From positions 213,118 through 277,117 of the forward strand of contig JAVJOO010000002.1 in NCBI GenBank assembly GCA_040216735.1: DNA of 64,000 bases, read 5' to 3'. The translations under genes and the position numbers were made by a program. Position 1 is the stretch's first letter; the number at the start of each line of letters is the position of its first letter. The notes below the pieces were generated by a model. The model saw only the letters and a program-made list of their open reading frames with translations. It made no database searches and was not told where the DNA came from. Below, piece by piece: positions 29,480 through 38,638 of this stretch. The stretch comes from Alphaproteobacteria bacterium (GTDB lineage Bacteria > Pseudomonadota > Alphaproteobacteria > SHVP01).

Positions 29480-30541
29480 TCACGGTCGCACCTCTACGCC
29501 GACAATCTCCGACAACGACGAGACGCCGTCGCGCGCCATCAGCACGCGCAGGCGCGCCTGCATCCGCCCGATGAGCCCCGGACCTTGGAAGACCATCGCC
29601 GTGTAAAGCTGAACCAGAGACGCACCTGCCTTCATCTTTTCATAGACATCGTCGCCCGACGCGATCCCGCCGACGCCGATGAGCGGAAGACGCCCCGCGC
29701 TGACGCGGCTCGCTTCGCGCAACACGTCTGTCGACGGCGCAAACAGCGGCACGCCGGAGAGGCCACCGGTTTCGGCAGCGAAGCGTTGGTTCAGGTGCGC
29801 CGGTCGGGCCACCGTCGTGTTCGAAACGATCAGGCCGTCCACGCCGGTTTCGATCGCCATCTCCACGATTCCGCCAAGCTGGCCGGGCGATAGATCAGGT
29901 GCGATCTTGACGAGAAGGGGAGGACGGCGGGCACTTCGGTGCCGTGCCTCGCGCAGGCGGTTGAGGAGCGGACCGAACATCGCTTTCGCTTGAAGATCGC
30001 GGAGCCCAGGTGTGTTGGGCGACGATATGTTGACCACGAGGTAGTCCGCGAAATCCGAAAAGCGCTCGACGCCGACGACGTAGTCCTGAATGGGATCGCC
30101 CGAGTCTTTGTTGGCGCCGACATTAATTCCGATAATCCCACGGTTGGCGGTCCGCTGACGTTGGATGTTCTTCGCAAACGCATCATGCCCAAAATTGTTG
30201 AAGCCCAACCGATTGATCACCGCACCGTCGGCGCTCGACCGAAACACGCGGGGCCGGGGGTTGCCGGTCTGCGGTCGCGGCGTGACTGTCCCAGCCTCGA
30301 CGAAGCCAAGACCCAGCCGCAACATGGCGTCACTGGCCACGGCATTCTTATCGAACCCTGCCGCCAACCCGATCGGGTTGGGGAACCGGAGCCCGAAAAC
30401 CTCGACCGGGAGATCTGGGATACGGGCGCGCGGGATCGCCGCAGCACCGTAGCGCAACGCCACCAGCGTCAACGCATGCGCACGCTCCGGGTCCAGCGCC
30501 CTCAGAGCCGGTCGCACGACGCCGAAGAGGTGCGCCAACAC
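29480..30541 (-). CDS. pyrD: Dihydroorotate dehydrogenase (quinone)
   Basis: Class 2 membrane-associated flavoenzyme of pyrimidine synthesis. 353 residues with the N-terminal amphipathic extension of class 2, LAAGFDKNA, GFNNFGHDAF, VVNISSPNTPGLRDLQ and GVGGIASGDDVYEKMKAGASLVQLYT. The start is GTG at 30541, directly after the stop of the upstream SRAP gene. Confidence 0.95.
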   Translation of the reverse strand: MLAHLFGVVRPALRALDPERAHALTLVALRYGAAAIPRARIPDLPVEVFGLRFPNPIGLAAGFDKNAVASDAMLRLGLGFVEAGTVTPRPQTGNPRPRVFRSSADGAVINRLGFNNFGHDAFAKNIQRQRTANRGIIGINVGANKDSGDPIQDYVVGVERFSDFADYLVVNISSPNTPGLRDLQAKAMFGPLLNRLREARHRSARRPPLLVKIAPDLSPGQLGGIVEMAIETGVDGLIVSNTTVARPAHLNQRFAAETGGLSGVPLFAPSTDVLREASRVSAGRLPLIGVGGIASGDDVYEKMKAGASLVQLYTAMVFQGPGLIGRMQARLRVLMARDGVSSLSEIVGVEVRP

Positions 30542-31276
30542 CTAGAACAGACTCGCTTGCCGGGGCACAACGGGCGCAACGGCATCGAGACATGTCGGAT
30601 CGTCGTTCTTGACGCTATTAACGGCCGGCCCAACCGCCGTGACCGTCAAGTCGACGTGGCCGGGCACCATGACTTCCGAGAGGTCGCCCTGGGGCGATGT
30701 GGGATCGAGCCAAACGTCAAAGTTAGCCGAGTCCAGGACAACCGGCATCCGGTCGTGAGTATTGGCCACCGAAGGAAGGGCCGGACCGGTCACAATCGAA
30801 AAGGTTTCGACAACTTCACCGGCGGGACCGACATCTCGCGGACTCCCTTTCTCCACCGCGTGCGGCCGTTTCCAGACATCCCAGATCCCGGCAAAAGCCA
30901 TCGTCGCTCCGTCGATTGGACGGATCAGATAGGGCTGGCGCCGCCCTTCCTCGACCTTCCATTCGTAGTACCCGTCCGCGGGAACAATACAGCGGCGGCG
31001 CGCGAAACTGTCGCGGAAGGCGCTCTTGGTCGCAACGGTTTCGCTGCGCGCGTTGATCATCCGCGATCCCACACCGATCGCTTCGGCCCAGGACGGCACG
31101 AGTCCCCAGCGGAGCAGGACCAACTCGCGCTGCAGCTCTGTATTCAGCCGGATTACCGGCATCGGATCGGTCGGCGCCACATTGAAGCGAGCCGGGAAGT
31201 TCGGCAGGCCGCCGACCAATCGGAAAAGCTGCCGCATAGCTTCGGCTGGAGACAGGAGGAGGTAACGACCGCACAT
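30542..31276 (-). CDS. SRAP-domain abasic-site protein (YedK/HMCES family)
   Basis: 244 residues. Family members crosslink to abasic sites in single-stranded DNA through Cys2, which becomes N-terminal after Met removal. Seen: MCGRYLLLSP, FNVAPTDPMPVI (Asn32), RCIVPADGYYEW and NTHDRMPVVL. Start ATG 31276, required to make Cys2 terminal, has AGGATG upstream; the longer open frame to 31381 would bury the cysteine. Abuts pyrD with no spacing. Confidence 0.92.
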   Translation of the reverse strand: MCGRYLLLSPAEAMRQLFRLVGGLPNFPARFNVAPTDPMPVIRLNTELQRELVLLRWGLVPSWAEAIGVGSRMINARSETVATKSAFRDSFARRRCIVPADGYYEWKVEEGRRQPYLIRPIDGATMAFAGIWDVWKRPHAVEKGSPRDVGPAGEVVETFSIVTGPALPSVANTHDRMPVVLDSANFDVWLDPTSPQGDLSEVMVPGHVDLTVTAVGPAVNSVKNDDPTCLDAVAPVVPRQASLF

Positions 31277-31379
31277 TTGCGGCATCCTAGCGGTTCGACG
31301 CCCGACCGCAATCGTCCGGGTTTGACCGTTCCGGGCGCGCGACGGACAATGACAAAGGAATTTCCAACGGACTGCCAAC

Positions 31380-32246
31380 ATGCCGAAATCCAGGATCGAA
31401 GACGAGGGCCGCTTCTACTTCAACGGAGAGTGGTTCGACTCGAATCCCAAGATGATCGGCCCCGCGACCCATGCCTTTTGGATGTCGTCGGTCGTCTTCG
31501 ACGGCGCGCGTTCCTTCGGGGGGTTGGCGCCCGATCTCGACCGCCACTGCCAGCGATTGATTCGGTCTGCCGCCGCCATCGGCCTCAACCCACCTATTGC
31601 TTGGGAGGAAGTGTACGAACTCGCGGTAACCGGCATCCGCATGATGCCGCCGGACTCGCACCTCTATGTGCGGCCCGCAATCTATGCGGAAGAGGGGTTC
31701 GTCAATCCCGAAGCAGATAGCGCCAAGTTCGTGCTCGCCGTTCTGAATTCGCCGATGCCCCAGTTTGGCGGGTTTTCGGCCTGCCTCTCGACGCTGCGCC
31801 GACCGGCTCGCGACATGGCGACCACCGACGCCAAGGCCGCCGCGCTCTATCCCAATAGCGGGCGCGCCCTGCGCGAAGCGGCACGGCGCGGCTTCGACAA
31901 TGCCGTGATGCTCGACCCCAACGGCAACGTCGCGGAATTCGCGACCGCGAACCTTTGGTTTGCCAAGAACGGGGTGGCGGTAACGCCGGCCGAGAACGGC
32001 ACGTTTCTCAGCGGGATTACCCGGCGGCGGGTACTCGAACTGCTCAAGGCCGACGGCATCGCCACCGAGGAACGCGCCTTTACCTTCGACGAAGTGCTGG
32101 ACGCCGACGAGGTCTTCAACACCGGCAACTACGGCAAAGTAATGCCGGTAACGAAGATCGAAGACCGCGAGCTGCAACCGGGACCGGTCGCGCGACGTGC
32201 CTACGACCTATACATGACCTTCGCTAAGGCCCACAGCGTTCTCTAG
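31380..32246 (+). CDS. Class IV aminotransferase, branched-chain type
   Basis: PLP enzyme of the branched-chain/D-amino-acid/4-amino-4-deoxychorismate lyase family. 288 residues. Seen: [38 protein letters not shown], the [15 protein letters not shown] region holding the likely PLP lysine, and [12 protein letters not shown]. Branched-chain aminotransferase is the best reading, but an alternative amino donor or acceptor cannot be excluded by eye. Convergent with lysK; the two stops share CTAG. Confidence 0.78.
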   Translation: MPKSRIEDEGRFYFNGEWFDSNPKMIGPATHAFWMSSVVFDGARSFGGLAPDLDRHCQRLIRSAAAIGLNPPIAWEEVYELAVTGIRMMPPDSHLYVRPAIYAEEGFVNPEADSAKFVLAVLNSPMPQFGGFSACLSTLRRPARDMATTDAKAAALYPNSGRALREAARRGFDNAVMLDPNGNVAEFATANLWFAKNGVAVTPAENGTFLSGITRRRVLELLKADGIATEERAFTFDEVLDADEVFNTGNYGKVMPVTKIEDRELQPGPVARRAYDLYMTFAKAHSVL

Positions 32247-33823
32247 TCGGATGGTTCCAACGAGTTGCGTACTAACGCGATGAAGTTCTCGATGCCGTAG
32301 AGCGCGGCGAAGGATCCGATACGCGGCCCCTGCTTTTGCCCAAACAGGACTTCGTAGAGAACACCGAACCAGTCGCGCAGGTTCTCATATTCGTGTCGCT
32401 TCCCGATTTCGTAGACCCGGTTCTGAATGGCTTCGGCATCCGCATCGGGTGTCAGTTCAACGAGCTCGGCGACGAGATCCTGGAGCGCGGCCCGCTCCCG
32501 CTCGCTCGCCGCCCGGAAGACCTTGGATGGCGCCACGAAATCGCGGTAGTAGGCAATAGCGTAGGTGACGAGGCTGTCGAGAAGCGGGTGGGATTCGGGC
32601 GACGCCCCGGCGACATACCGACCGACAAAACCCCATAGCACGGCAGGGTCGTCCGTATTGCAGACGCTGACCAAGTTGAGCAGGATACCAAAGCTCAGCG
32701 TCAGATCCTCAGACGGCGCTTCATCGCCATGGATATGCCAAACCGGATTGTCGAGACGGGCGTGGCGGTCGGGCGTTTCGTGGAAGGTCCGCAGAAACGC
32801 CGCATACTCGTCGACCGCTCTCGGGATCACATCGAAATAGAGACGCTTCGCCTTGCGCGGCGATTGAAACATATAAAGCGAAAGGCTTTCGGGCGATGCG
32901 TAACGCAGCCAGTCGTCGAGCGTCAGGCCGTTGCCGCGAGATTTCGAGATCTTCTCGCCGTTCTCGTCGAGGAAGAGTTCGTAATTGAACCCCTCGGGCG
33001 GCTTTCCCCCCAATATCTTGCAGATTCGGCTGGAGAGACGAACCGAGTCGATCAGGTCCTTACCCGACATTTCGTAATCGACGTCGAGCGCGCTCCATCG
33101 CATCGCCCAGTCGGCCTTCCACTGAAGCTTGCAATGACCGCCGGTTACGGGAACCTCGACCCGCGCCCCGTCGTCGTCCAGATAGACGATCGTTCCCGCG
33201 TCGGGGTCCTTGTCGACGATCGGCACTTGCAGAACCTTGCCCGTCTTGGGGCAGATCGGCAGGAAGGGGCTATAGGTCGCGCGCCGTTCGGCACCGAGCG
33301 TCGGTAGGATGACCGCAGTGACGGCATCGTAGTGCTGCAACATGCGCATCAACACCGCGTCGAACTGACCGGCCCGGTAGCATTCGGTCGCGCTTTGGAA
33401 CTCGTACTCGAACCCAAACCGATCCAGGAAAGCCCGGAGCCGTGCATTGTTGTGATGGCCGAAACTCTCGTGCGTGCCGAAGGGGTCGGGTACCGCGGTG
33501 AGCGGTTTGCCAAGATGGGCCTCGAGCTTGTCGCGATTGGGGACGTTGTCGGGGACCTTTCGCAACCCATCCATATCGTCGGAGAAGGCAAATAGCCGGG
33601 TTGGAATATCGGACAGTTCTGCGAAGGCCCTGCGTACCATGGTCGTCCGCGCCACCTCGCCGAAAGTGCCGATATGGGGCAAACCCGACGGGCCGTAGCC
33701 GGTTTCGAACAGCACGAAACCTTTGGCCGGCGGTTCGGCGCCATAGCGTTCAACGAGGGAACGCGCCTCGGCAAAGGGCCAGGATTTTTGGATATCTGTG
33801 GGCACAGGCAACTCGCGCGGCAA
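32243..33823 (-). CDS. lysS: Lysyl-tRNA synthetase, class I
   Basis: Charges tRNA-Lys using the class I (Rossmann) fold found in archaea and many alphaproteobacteria, rather than the class II LysS of E. coli; also called lysK. 526 residues with HIGTFGEV (about 50-56, HIGH motif) and KISKS at about 291-295. Start uncertain: TTG at 33823 gives full length; GTG at 33805 ([11 protein letters not shown]) is an alternative six residues in. Confidence 0.93.
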   Translation of the reverse strand: MPRELPVPTDIQKSWPFAEARSLVERYGAEPPAKGFVLFETGYGPSGLPHIGTFGEVARTTMVRRAFAELSDIPTRLFAFSDDMDGLRKVPDNVPNRDKLEAHLGKPLTAVPDPFGTHESFGHHNNARLRAFLDRFGFEYEFQSATECYRAGQFDAVLMRMLQHYDAVTAVILPTLGAERRATYSPFLPICPKTGKVLQVPIVDKDPDAGTIVYLDDDGARVEVPVTGGHCKLQWKADWAMRWSALDVDYEMSGKDLIDSVRLSSRICKILGGKPPEGFNYELFLDENGEKISKSRGNGLTLDDWLRYASPESLSLYMFQSPRKAKRLYFDVIPRAVDEYAAFLRTFHETPDRHARLDNPVWHIHGDEAPSEDLTLSFGILLNLVSVCNTDDPAVLWGFVGRYVAGASPESHPLLDSLVTYAIAYYRDFVAPSKVFRAASERERAALQDLVAELVELTPDADAEAIQNRVYEIGKRHEYENLRDWFGVLYEVLFGQKQGPRIGSFAALYGIENFIALVRNSLEPSD

Positions 33824-33940
33824 CCTAGGCGGACAGGCCGGGGACGGTCAAGCGGCCACCCTCAGGATCGCGCCGGTCGCGGGGTTGCTGCAACCTCCCC
33901 CAATCCCTAGATTGCGCCGACCGCTGAAGAAGGAAACCAG

Positions 33941-34351
33941 ATGTCCGTAAAACAAGAGCACCAAGCCCTCATCTACGTCATGGTGCTGATGTCGGCAGCC
34001 GACAACGACATGACCGACAAGGAGCTGTTTACGATCGGCGAAATCGTCAAAACGCTGCCGGTCTTCGGCGGCCTGGACATCGAGAAGCTGCCCGACACCG
34101 CGGAGGCCTGTGCGGAACTCCTGTCCAACGACAATGGCCTCGAAACCGTACTGAAATTCATCGCCGAAAAACTCCCCGCGCGGTTGCACGAAACGGCCTA
34201 TGCATTGGCTTGCGACATCGCCGCCGTGGAAGGCCGTTTGCGTAGCGAGGAAATCAAGCTCCTCGAATTTCTCCGGCATCGCCTTGAGATCGGTCGCCTC
34301 CCGGCCGCCGCGATCGAGCGCGGCTCGAAGGCGCGCTACCAGGTTCTTTAA
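33941..34351 (+). CDS. TerB-like protein
   Basis: 136 residues, all-helical, resembling the tellurite-resistance TerB fold: an acidic helical start (MVLMSAADNDMTDKELFTIGEI) and a second-half repeat (ACDIAAVEGRLRSEEIKLLEFLR), as in the two EF-hand-like halves of the family. Function unknown; no ter genes are nearby, so tellurite resistance is not implied. ATG 33941 follows a GA-rich ribosome site. The stop shares TTAA with the convergent hydrolase. Confidence 0.72.
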   Translation: MSVKQEHQALIYVMVLMSAADNDMTDKELFTIGEIVKTLPVFGGLDIEKLPDTAEACAELLSNDNGLETVLKFIAEKLPARLHETAYALACDIAAVEGRLRSEEIKLLEFLRHRLEIGRLPAAAIERGSKARYQVL

Positions 34352-34962
34352 AGACCGAGAACAAACCTAGCCGCCGCCTCGACCGCCGCGTCCAGGTTCT
34401 GGGCATGGGTGCGCCCCGAGGCCTTGCGGGGTTTCAAATCGTGATCGCCGTCCTCTAGCCAATGCAACGCAATGGTGGAGTTCAGCTCGTACCCGTCGAC
34501 ATCCTCGCGGTTACCGAGCGGATCGCGCGTTCCTTGAAGGATGAGCGTCGGTGTCTCGAGGGACCGAAGATGCTCGGTACGCGTGGATTGCGGTCGTCCA
34601 GCTGGATGAAACGGATAACTGAAACACACAAGGCCCGCGACCTTCTGCTCGTCGGCAATCATGGTGGCGATCCGCCCGCCCATGCTCTTGCCCCCAATAA
34701 CGAGCCTCTCGGCGCGACCTAGTCGCGCGATAACCTCGCGCCATGTCTCCATCAACACCGGCGCCCGGTCCGGGCCTTTGCGCCCGCCGCGCGCGCGCCG
34801 GTGCGCCATGTACGGGAACTCGAAGCGAACGACCCGTACGCCCCTGTCCGCCAAACCGCCCGCGACCGCCGCCATGAATGGCGAGTCCATCGGCGCTCCC
34901 GCACCGTGGGCCAATACAACGGTGCGCGGCGCGTCCTTTTCGCCGTCGATCAAGAAGTCCAT
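34348..34962 (-). CDS. Alpha/beta hydrolase, KANL3/Tex30-like
   Basis: 204 residues. Nucleophile elbow GGKSMGGR, LAHGAGAPMDSPFMA near the N-terminus, acid-residue region LQGTRDPLG and histidine in LEDGDHDL complete a plausible catalytic triad. No signal peptide. Substrate unknown. ATG 34962 fits. Confidence 0.78.
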   Translation of the reverse strand: MDFLIDGEKDAPRTVVLAHGAGAPMDSPFMAAVAGGLADRGVRVVRFEFPYMAHRRARGGRKGPDRAPVLMETWREVIARLGRAERLVIGGKSMGGRIATMIADEQKVAGLVCFSYPFHPAGRPQSTRTEHLRSLETPTLILQGTRDPLGNREDVDGYELNSTIALHWLEDGDHDLKPRKASGRTHAQNLDAAVEAAARFVLGL

Positions 34963-35029
34963 CGGCCGTGTTCCCTAACAGCGCCCCTCCACCGGAATCG
35001 GCGTTTAGACGGCGCCCGAAATAGATCGC

Positions 35030-35464
35030 CTAGTTTCGCGGCTTAACCATTTTTTCGGCCATCGAAACGATAAACTTCGTGAGCCGCTCGGTATGCTCAT
35101 CGCCCGCTTCAGTCGGCGAAAAGTGGCCGAAAAACCGACCGGTGCCGAGGACCTTTCGGGTTTGCTCGGCGGAGATCGGCACGTACGCCATACTCCAGTC
35201 GCCAAACAACCTGGAATGGACTTCACGGGCATCTAGTCGCTTCACGGTGACATGCCGGGGATCGTTCGAGATTCGTTTGAACAACGCCTCTACTTCGTCC
35301 TTCGGCCCTTCAAGAACCTGTAGAAATTCGCCTTCGTAGAACAGAAGCAAACCGGTCAAGTCGTGCTGCGGATTGTTCGTGCGCGCCTTCGACAAAATGC
35401 GTTGCAGTTCGCGATCGTCGATCCGAGCCACAGCCTTCGAGGAATAGACGAGCCTAAAGACCAT
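35030..35464 (-). CDS. Short BLUF blue-light photoreceptor
   Basis: 144 residues, a single flavin-binding BLUF domain plus a short helical C-terminal cap. Tyr7, Asn31, Gln49, Trp90 and Met92 align at a constant offset of 14 with Tyr21, Asn45, Gln63, Trp104 and Met106 of AppA, so the photocycle residues are all present. Other signatures: LTGLLLFYEGEFLQVLEG. There is no output domain, so it should act by protein contact, as PixD-type BLUFs do. Next to tRNA-Gly; no partner gene is evident. Confidence 0.9.
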   Translation of the reverse strand: MVFRLVYSSKAVARIDDRELQRILSKARTNNPQHDLTGLLLFYEGEFLQVLEGPKDEVEALFKRISNDPRHVTVKRLDAREVHSRLFGDWSMAYVPISAEQTRKVLGTGRFFGHFSPTEAGDEHTERLTKFIVSMAEKMVKPRN

Positions 35465-35522
35465 ATTGCTTCTTCGCTCCGTTGAAGGAGTGTCGGAGAC
35501 GGCGGCAAACGGCGGTTCTGAC

Positions 35523-35596
35523 TGGAGCGGGTGAAGGGAATCGAACCCTCGTCGTAAGCTTGGGAAGCTTCTGCTCTACCATTGAGCTACACCCGC
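35523..35596 (-). tRNA. tRNA-Gly (anticodon CCC)
   Basis: 74 bases including encoded CCA. The acceptor stem GCGGGTG pairs with CACCCGC; D arm with TAGCTCAATGGTAGAGC; anticodon loop TTCCCAA gives CCC; T arm GAGGG-TTCGATT-CCCTT. It closely resembles E. coli tRNA-Gly(CCC). Confidence 0.95.
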
Positions 35597-35806
35597 CCGC
35601 ATCCGCGGATTCTCCGTACCGCGGCGCGGAAAGCAATAGCGCCGTGGCAAAATTCCACCGTCAACCGCGACGGGCGAACGTTTCAATAGGCAGTGATCGA
35701 CGCTGGCGGGGCGTTGACAGGACTCCGAGCGTGGGAAAAGGTCCGCCCTCAGTGCAGGCTGGGCTCGGCGCCACCGGTGAGAGCTTTCATGCCCTGGAGT
35801 AAAACA

Positions 35807-36760
35807 ATGTCGATTGTCGATCAATATTCCGGCGCCGCGGACGCCATGAAGTTTCGCGACCCCAGGGTGACCGTAGATGGGAGCGCCCGGGCCACGGTGA
35901 AGCTCCGTGGGCTGGAGACGCTTTGGTTCAATACCGGCACGTTGTGCAATTTGACCTGCGCCCATTGCTATATCGAGTCCAGCCCCACGAACGACCGCCT
36001 CGCCTACATCGCTCGCGACGAAGTCCGCGCGTTTCTCGACGAGATCCGCGACCTCGGGCTGCCGACACGCGAAATCGGCCTCACCGGCGGCGAGCCGTTC
36101 ATGAATCCCGACATCGTCGGGATCCTCGACGATATCCTCTCGCGTGGGTTCGAAGCCCTGGTCCTGACCAATGCGATGGCCCCGATGAGACATCGTCAGG
36201 CCGACCTTCTTAAACTCCAGGCGGCCTACGGCGCCGCTTTGTCGGTGCGCGTCTCCCTCGATCATTACGCGGAACGTCAACACGACGCCGAGCGCGGCCC
36301 ACAATCCTGGTCCCGGACGACCGGCGGATTGCAATGGCTGGCGGAAAACGGCTTTCACGTGACCGTTGCAGGACGATCGCTCTGGCATGAACCCGAAGCC
36401 GAGCTTCGCGCCGGATTTGCCGCTCTATTCAAATCCCTCGGTGTGGCCATCGACGCAAAGGACCCAAGCGAATTGATCATCTTTCCCGAGATGGACGAGA
36501 ACGCCGAGGTCCCTGAAATCACCACGGCATGCTGGGGCATCTTGGAGGTGAATCCCGACGCCATGATGTGCGCGTCCTCGCGCATGGTGGTGAAGCGAAA
36601 GGGCGCTGCGGCGCCGACGGTCGTGGCCTGCACGCTCCTCCCCTACGACACGCAGTTCGAGATTGGCACCACGTTGGCCGACACCGAAGCAAGTGTCCCC
36701 CTGAACCATCCGCACTGCGCACGCTTTTGCGTCCTTGGCGGGGGGTCGTGTACCGCCTAA
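35807..36760 (+). CDS. Radical SAM protein with cysteine-rich C-terminus, unknown function
   Basis: 317 residues. The radical SAM triad is Cys47, Cys51, Cys54 (CNLTCAHC), followed by LTGGEPFMNPD and a TIM-barrel-like core. The C-terminal third has six more cysteines at about 242, 255, 275, 304, 308 and 315, suggesting auxiliary Fe-S binding as in SPASM or Twitch proteins, though the spacing is not one I can assign. Start ATG 35807 has GGAG at 35796-35799. It lies just upstream of the SAM-II/metZ unit; no peptide substrate gene is seen nearby. Confidence 0.78.
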   Translation: MSIVDQYSGAADAMKFRDPRVTVDGSARATVKLRGLETLWFNTGTLCNLTCAHCYIESSPTNDRLAYIARDEVRAFLDEIRDLGLPTREIGLTGGEPFMNPDIVGILDDILSRGFEALVLTNAMAPMRHRQADLLKLQAAYGAALSVRVSLDHYAERQHDAERGPQSWSRTTGGLQWLAENGFHVTVAGRSLWHEPEAELRAGFAALFKSLGVAIDAKDPSELIIFPEMDENAEVPEITTACWGILEVNPDAMMCASSRMVVKRKGAAAPTVVACTLLPYDTQFEIGTTLADTEASVPLNHPHCARFCVLGGGSCTA

Positions 36761-36839
36761 GGACACCCCGGCACCAACCAGACCTCGGGGCGCGACTGTC
36801 CGACTGACCGGCGCCTGGCTATATGGCAGCCCGCCGCGC

Positions 36840-36868
36840 TTGACGGCGTCAAATTCGGGGCGTAGAAA
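36840..36868 (+). promoter_or_regulatory. Candidate promoter for the SAM-II/metZ unit
   Basis: TTGACG (36840-36845), 17-base spacer, TAGAAA (36863-36868). It predicts a transcript starting near 36875, i.e. at the first stem of the riboswitch, as expected for a leader that is mostly aptamer. Consensus match only. Confidence 0.45.
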
Positions 36869-36872
36869 ATTT

Positions 36873-36930
36873 CCGTGGTGATTTGAGCCGACCGGCTTGC
36901 GGCCACGTTAAACAAACAGCTTAAAAGGTC
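36873..36930 (+). promoter_or_regulatory. SAM-II riboswitch (metA-type leader)
   Basis: S-adenosylmethionine-sensing pseudoknot. CGTGG (36874-36878) pairs with CCACG (36903-36907); the loop has TGATTTG and GCCGACCGGCTTGC; then GTTAAA, and AAAGGTC can pair back to GACC to form the pseudoknot. The order and wording match the SAM-II consensus. It precedes metZ by 49 bases and should lower its expression when SAM is plentiful. Confidence 0.9.
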
Positions 36931-36938
36931 GGGGCGAT

Positions 36939-36963
36939 AACCCGGCTCTTGGCCGGGTTTTTT
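36939..36963 (+). terminator. Intrinsic terminator between SAM-II riboswitch and metZ
   Basis: AACCCGGC (36939-36946), loop TCTTG, GCCGGGTT (36952-36959), with T at 36958-36963. It follows the aptamer by eight bases and precedes the metZ ribosome site (GGGAG, about 36968-36972). This suggests control by transcription termination rather than ribosome-site masking alone. Confidence 0.85.
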
Positions 36964-36978
36964 GTTGGGAGATGTGGC

Positions 36979-38181
36979 ATGAGCAACATCGGGAAGAAAA
37001 AAGACAGTCGCGGCTGGCGCCGGCAGACCCTCGCGGTACGGGGCGGTCAAGCACGATCGAATTTCGGCGAGACCAGCGAAGCCCTCTACTTGACCTCAGG
37101 CTACGTGTACGACGCTGCCGAGCAAGCCGAGGCCCGTTTCAAGGGCGAGGACCAGGGTTTCATTTACTCCCGATTCTCGAACCCGACAGTCGGGATGTTC
37201 GAGGAACGTATCGCAGCGATTGAGGGGATGGAACGCGCCATGGCGACCGCCACAGGGATGGCCGCCGTCAACGCATCGTTGATGTCCCAGTTGAAAGCGG
37301 GCGACCATGTCGTTTCCGCGCGCGCGCTGTTCGGATCGTGCCGCTATATCGTCGACGACATCCTGCCGCGGTTTGGCGTGGAGACGACCCTTGTCGACGG
37401 CGGCGATCTCGATCAGTGGCGCGCAGCAATGCGCGGCAATACCGTTTGCGGCTTCCTTGAAACGCCATCGAACCCCATGCTCGATATCGTCGACCTCCGC
37501 GCTGTTGCCGATATCCTCCATGAAGGCGGCGCCAAGCTTATCGTCGATAACGCCTTCGCAACACCGGCGCTCCAGCGTCCCGGCGAATTTGGTGCCGACA
37601 TCGTCGTCTACTCGGCGACCAAACATATCGACGGTCAAGGCCGGTGCCTGGGCGGCGTCGTGCTGGGATCCAATAGTTTCGTCGAGGACACCCTCAAACC
37701 TTACCTCAGGCATACCGGACCGGCGCTCAGCCCCTTCAACGCATGGGTCATGCTGAAGGGACTCGAGACACTCGATCTTCGGCTCGAAAGGCATTGCGCA
37801 TCGGCGGCGAAAGTCGCGGACTTTCTCGAGACCGACCGCCGAGTGTCGCGCGTGATTTACCCCTGGCTGGACAGTCATCCGGGCAGCGCCCTAGCGCGAC
37901 GCCAGATGAACGGCGGCGGCGGTATCGTCACCTTCGACATCGACGGCGGGAAGGAAGGCGCGTTTCGTTTCTTGAACGCGTTGCGTATCGTTGACATCTC
38001 AAACAACCTGGGCGACGCAAAAAGCCTTATTACCCATCCGGCGACGACGACGCACCAGCGCGTCTCGGAAAGCGAACGTGAAGTCCTCGGAATCCTGCCG
38101 ACAACGGTTAGGTTGTCCGTCGGGCTTGAGGACATCGACGATTTGTTGGACGATATTCGTGGTGCCCTTGGCGCCGTCTGA
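36979..38181 (+). CDS. metZ: O-succinylhomoserine sulfhydrylase
   Basis: PLP enzyme making homocysteine from O-succinylhomoserine and sulfide. 400 residues; PLP lysine Lys215 in YSATKHIDGQGRCLGG, plus YSRFSNPTV and TPSNPMLDI typical of the Cys/Met metabolism family. ATG 36979 is the first start after the riboswitch terminator; the open frame from 36949 would begin inside the terminator stem. The SAM-II leader supports a methionine role over cystathionine enzymes. Confidence 0.93.
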   Translation: MSNIGKKKDSRGWRRQTLAVRGGQARSNFGETSEALYLTSGYVYDAAEQAEARFKGEDQGFIYSRFSNPTVGMFEERIAAIEGMERAMATATGMAAVNASLMSQLKAGDHVVSARALFGSCRYIVDDILPRFGVETTLVDGGDLDQWRAAMRGNTVCGFLETPSNPMLDIVDLRAVADILHEGGAKLIVDNAFATPALQRPGEFGADIVVYSATKHIDGQGRCLGGVVLGSNSFVEDTLKPYLRHTGPALSPFNAWVMLKGLETLDLRLERHCASAAKVADFLETDRRVSRVIYPWLDSHPGSALARRQMNGGGGIVTFDIDGGKEGAFRFLNALRIVDISNNLGDAKSLITHPATTTHQRVSESEREVLGILPTTVRLSVGLEDIDDLLDDIRGALGAV

Positions 38182-38218
38182 ATTCTTCGGGCGAGCTAGG
38201 GTCAAACGCAGGATTTTC

Positions 38219-38611
38219 ATGTACGACCGAACGACACGCGGGATCCGCATCGAGGTTCAACCGTTCTACCTTGAAGACCAGTCGACGCCCGACCAGGGGC
38301 ATTTCGTATGGGCCTACCGCGTCAAAATCGAGAATATCGGCACGGAACGCGTTCAGTTATTGAACCGTTACTGGAAGATCACTGACGCCGTCGGTCGCAT
38401 CAAAGAGGTGCGCGGGCCTGGGGTAGTGGGCGAACAACCCCGCCTCGACCCCGGCGAATCCTTCGAATATACAAGCGGCACCCCTCTTTCAACGCCGTCC
38501 GGGATCATGGTCGGCACTTACGAAATGACGAACGATAGCGGCGATACCTTTCCGGTCGAGATCCCGCCGTTCTCGCTCGATAGCCCGCACGAACGATCGT
38601 CACTGAACTGA
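38219..38611 (+). CDS. apaG: ApaG protein (DUF525)
   Basis: 130-residue beta-sandwich protein of the ApaG family, biochemical role unclear. Seen: GIRIEVQPFYLEDQSTP, FVWAYRVKIENIG and LLNRYWKITDA, and GPGVVGEQPRLDPGESFEYTSGTPL, all conserved family segments. ATG 38219 has AGGA upstream; the open frame from 37991 is antisense-like shadow over metZ. Confidence 0.94.
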   Translation: MYDRTTRGIRIEVQPFYLEDQSTPDQGHFVWAYRVKIENIGTERVQLLNRYWKITDAVGRIKEVRGPGVVGEQPRLDPGESFEYTSGTPLSTPSGIMVGTYEMTNDSGDTFPVEIPPFSLDSPHERSSLN

Positions 38612-38638
38612 GCCTAACCGCTGGGCAAAAGGAGCGAC

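Noticed and set aside
29939-31720. 593-codon open frame on the plus strand
   Set aside because: It runs antisense through pyrD and the SRAP gene and into the aminotransferase in another frame. Those genes have clear family motifs; this frame has none. High GC makes such shadow frames common.
33941-34351. Tellurite resistance role for the TerB-like gene
   Set aside because: There are no other ter genes in the window; the fold alone does not imply resistance.
35044-35053. TTAACCAT half-site near the BLUF gene end
   Set aside because: It lies inside the coding 3' end of the BLUF gene, far from any start codon.
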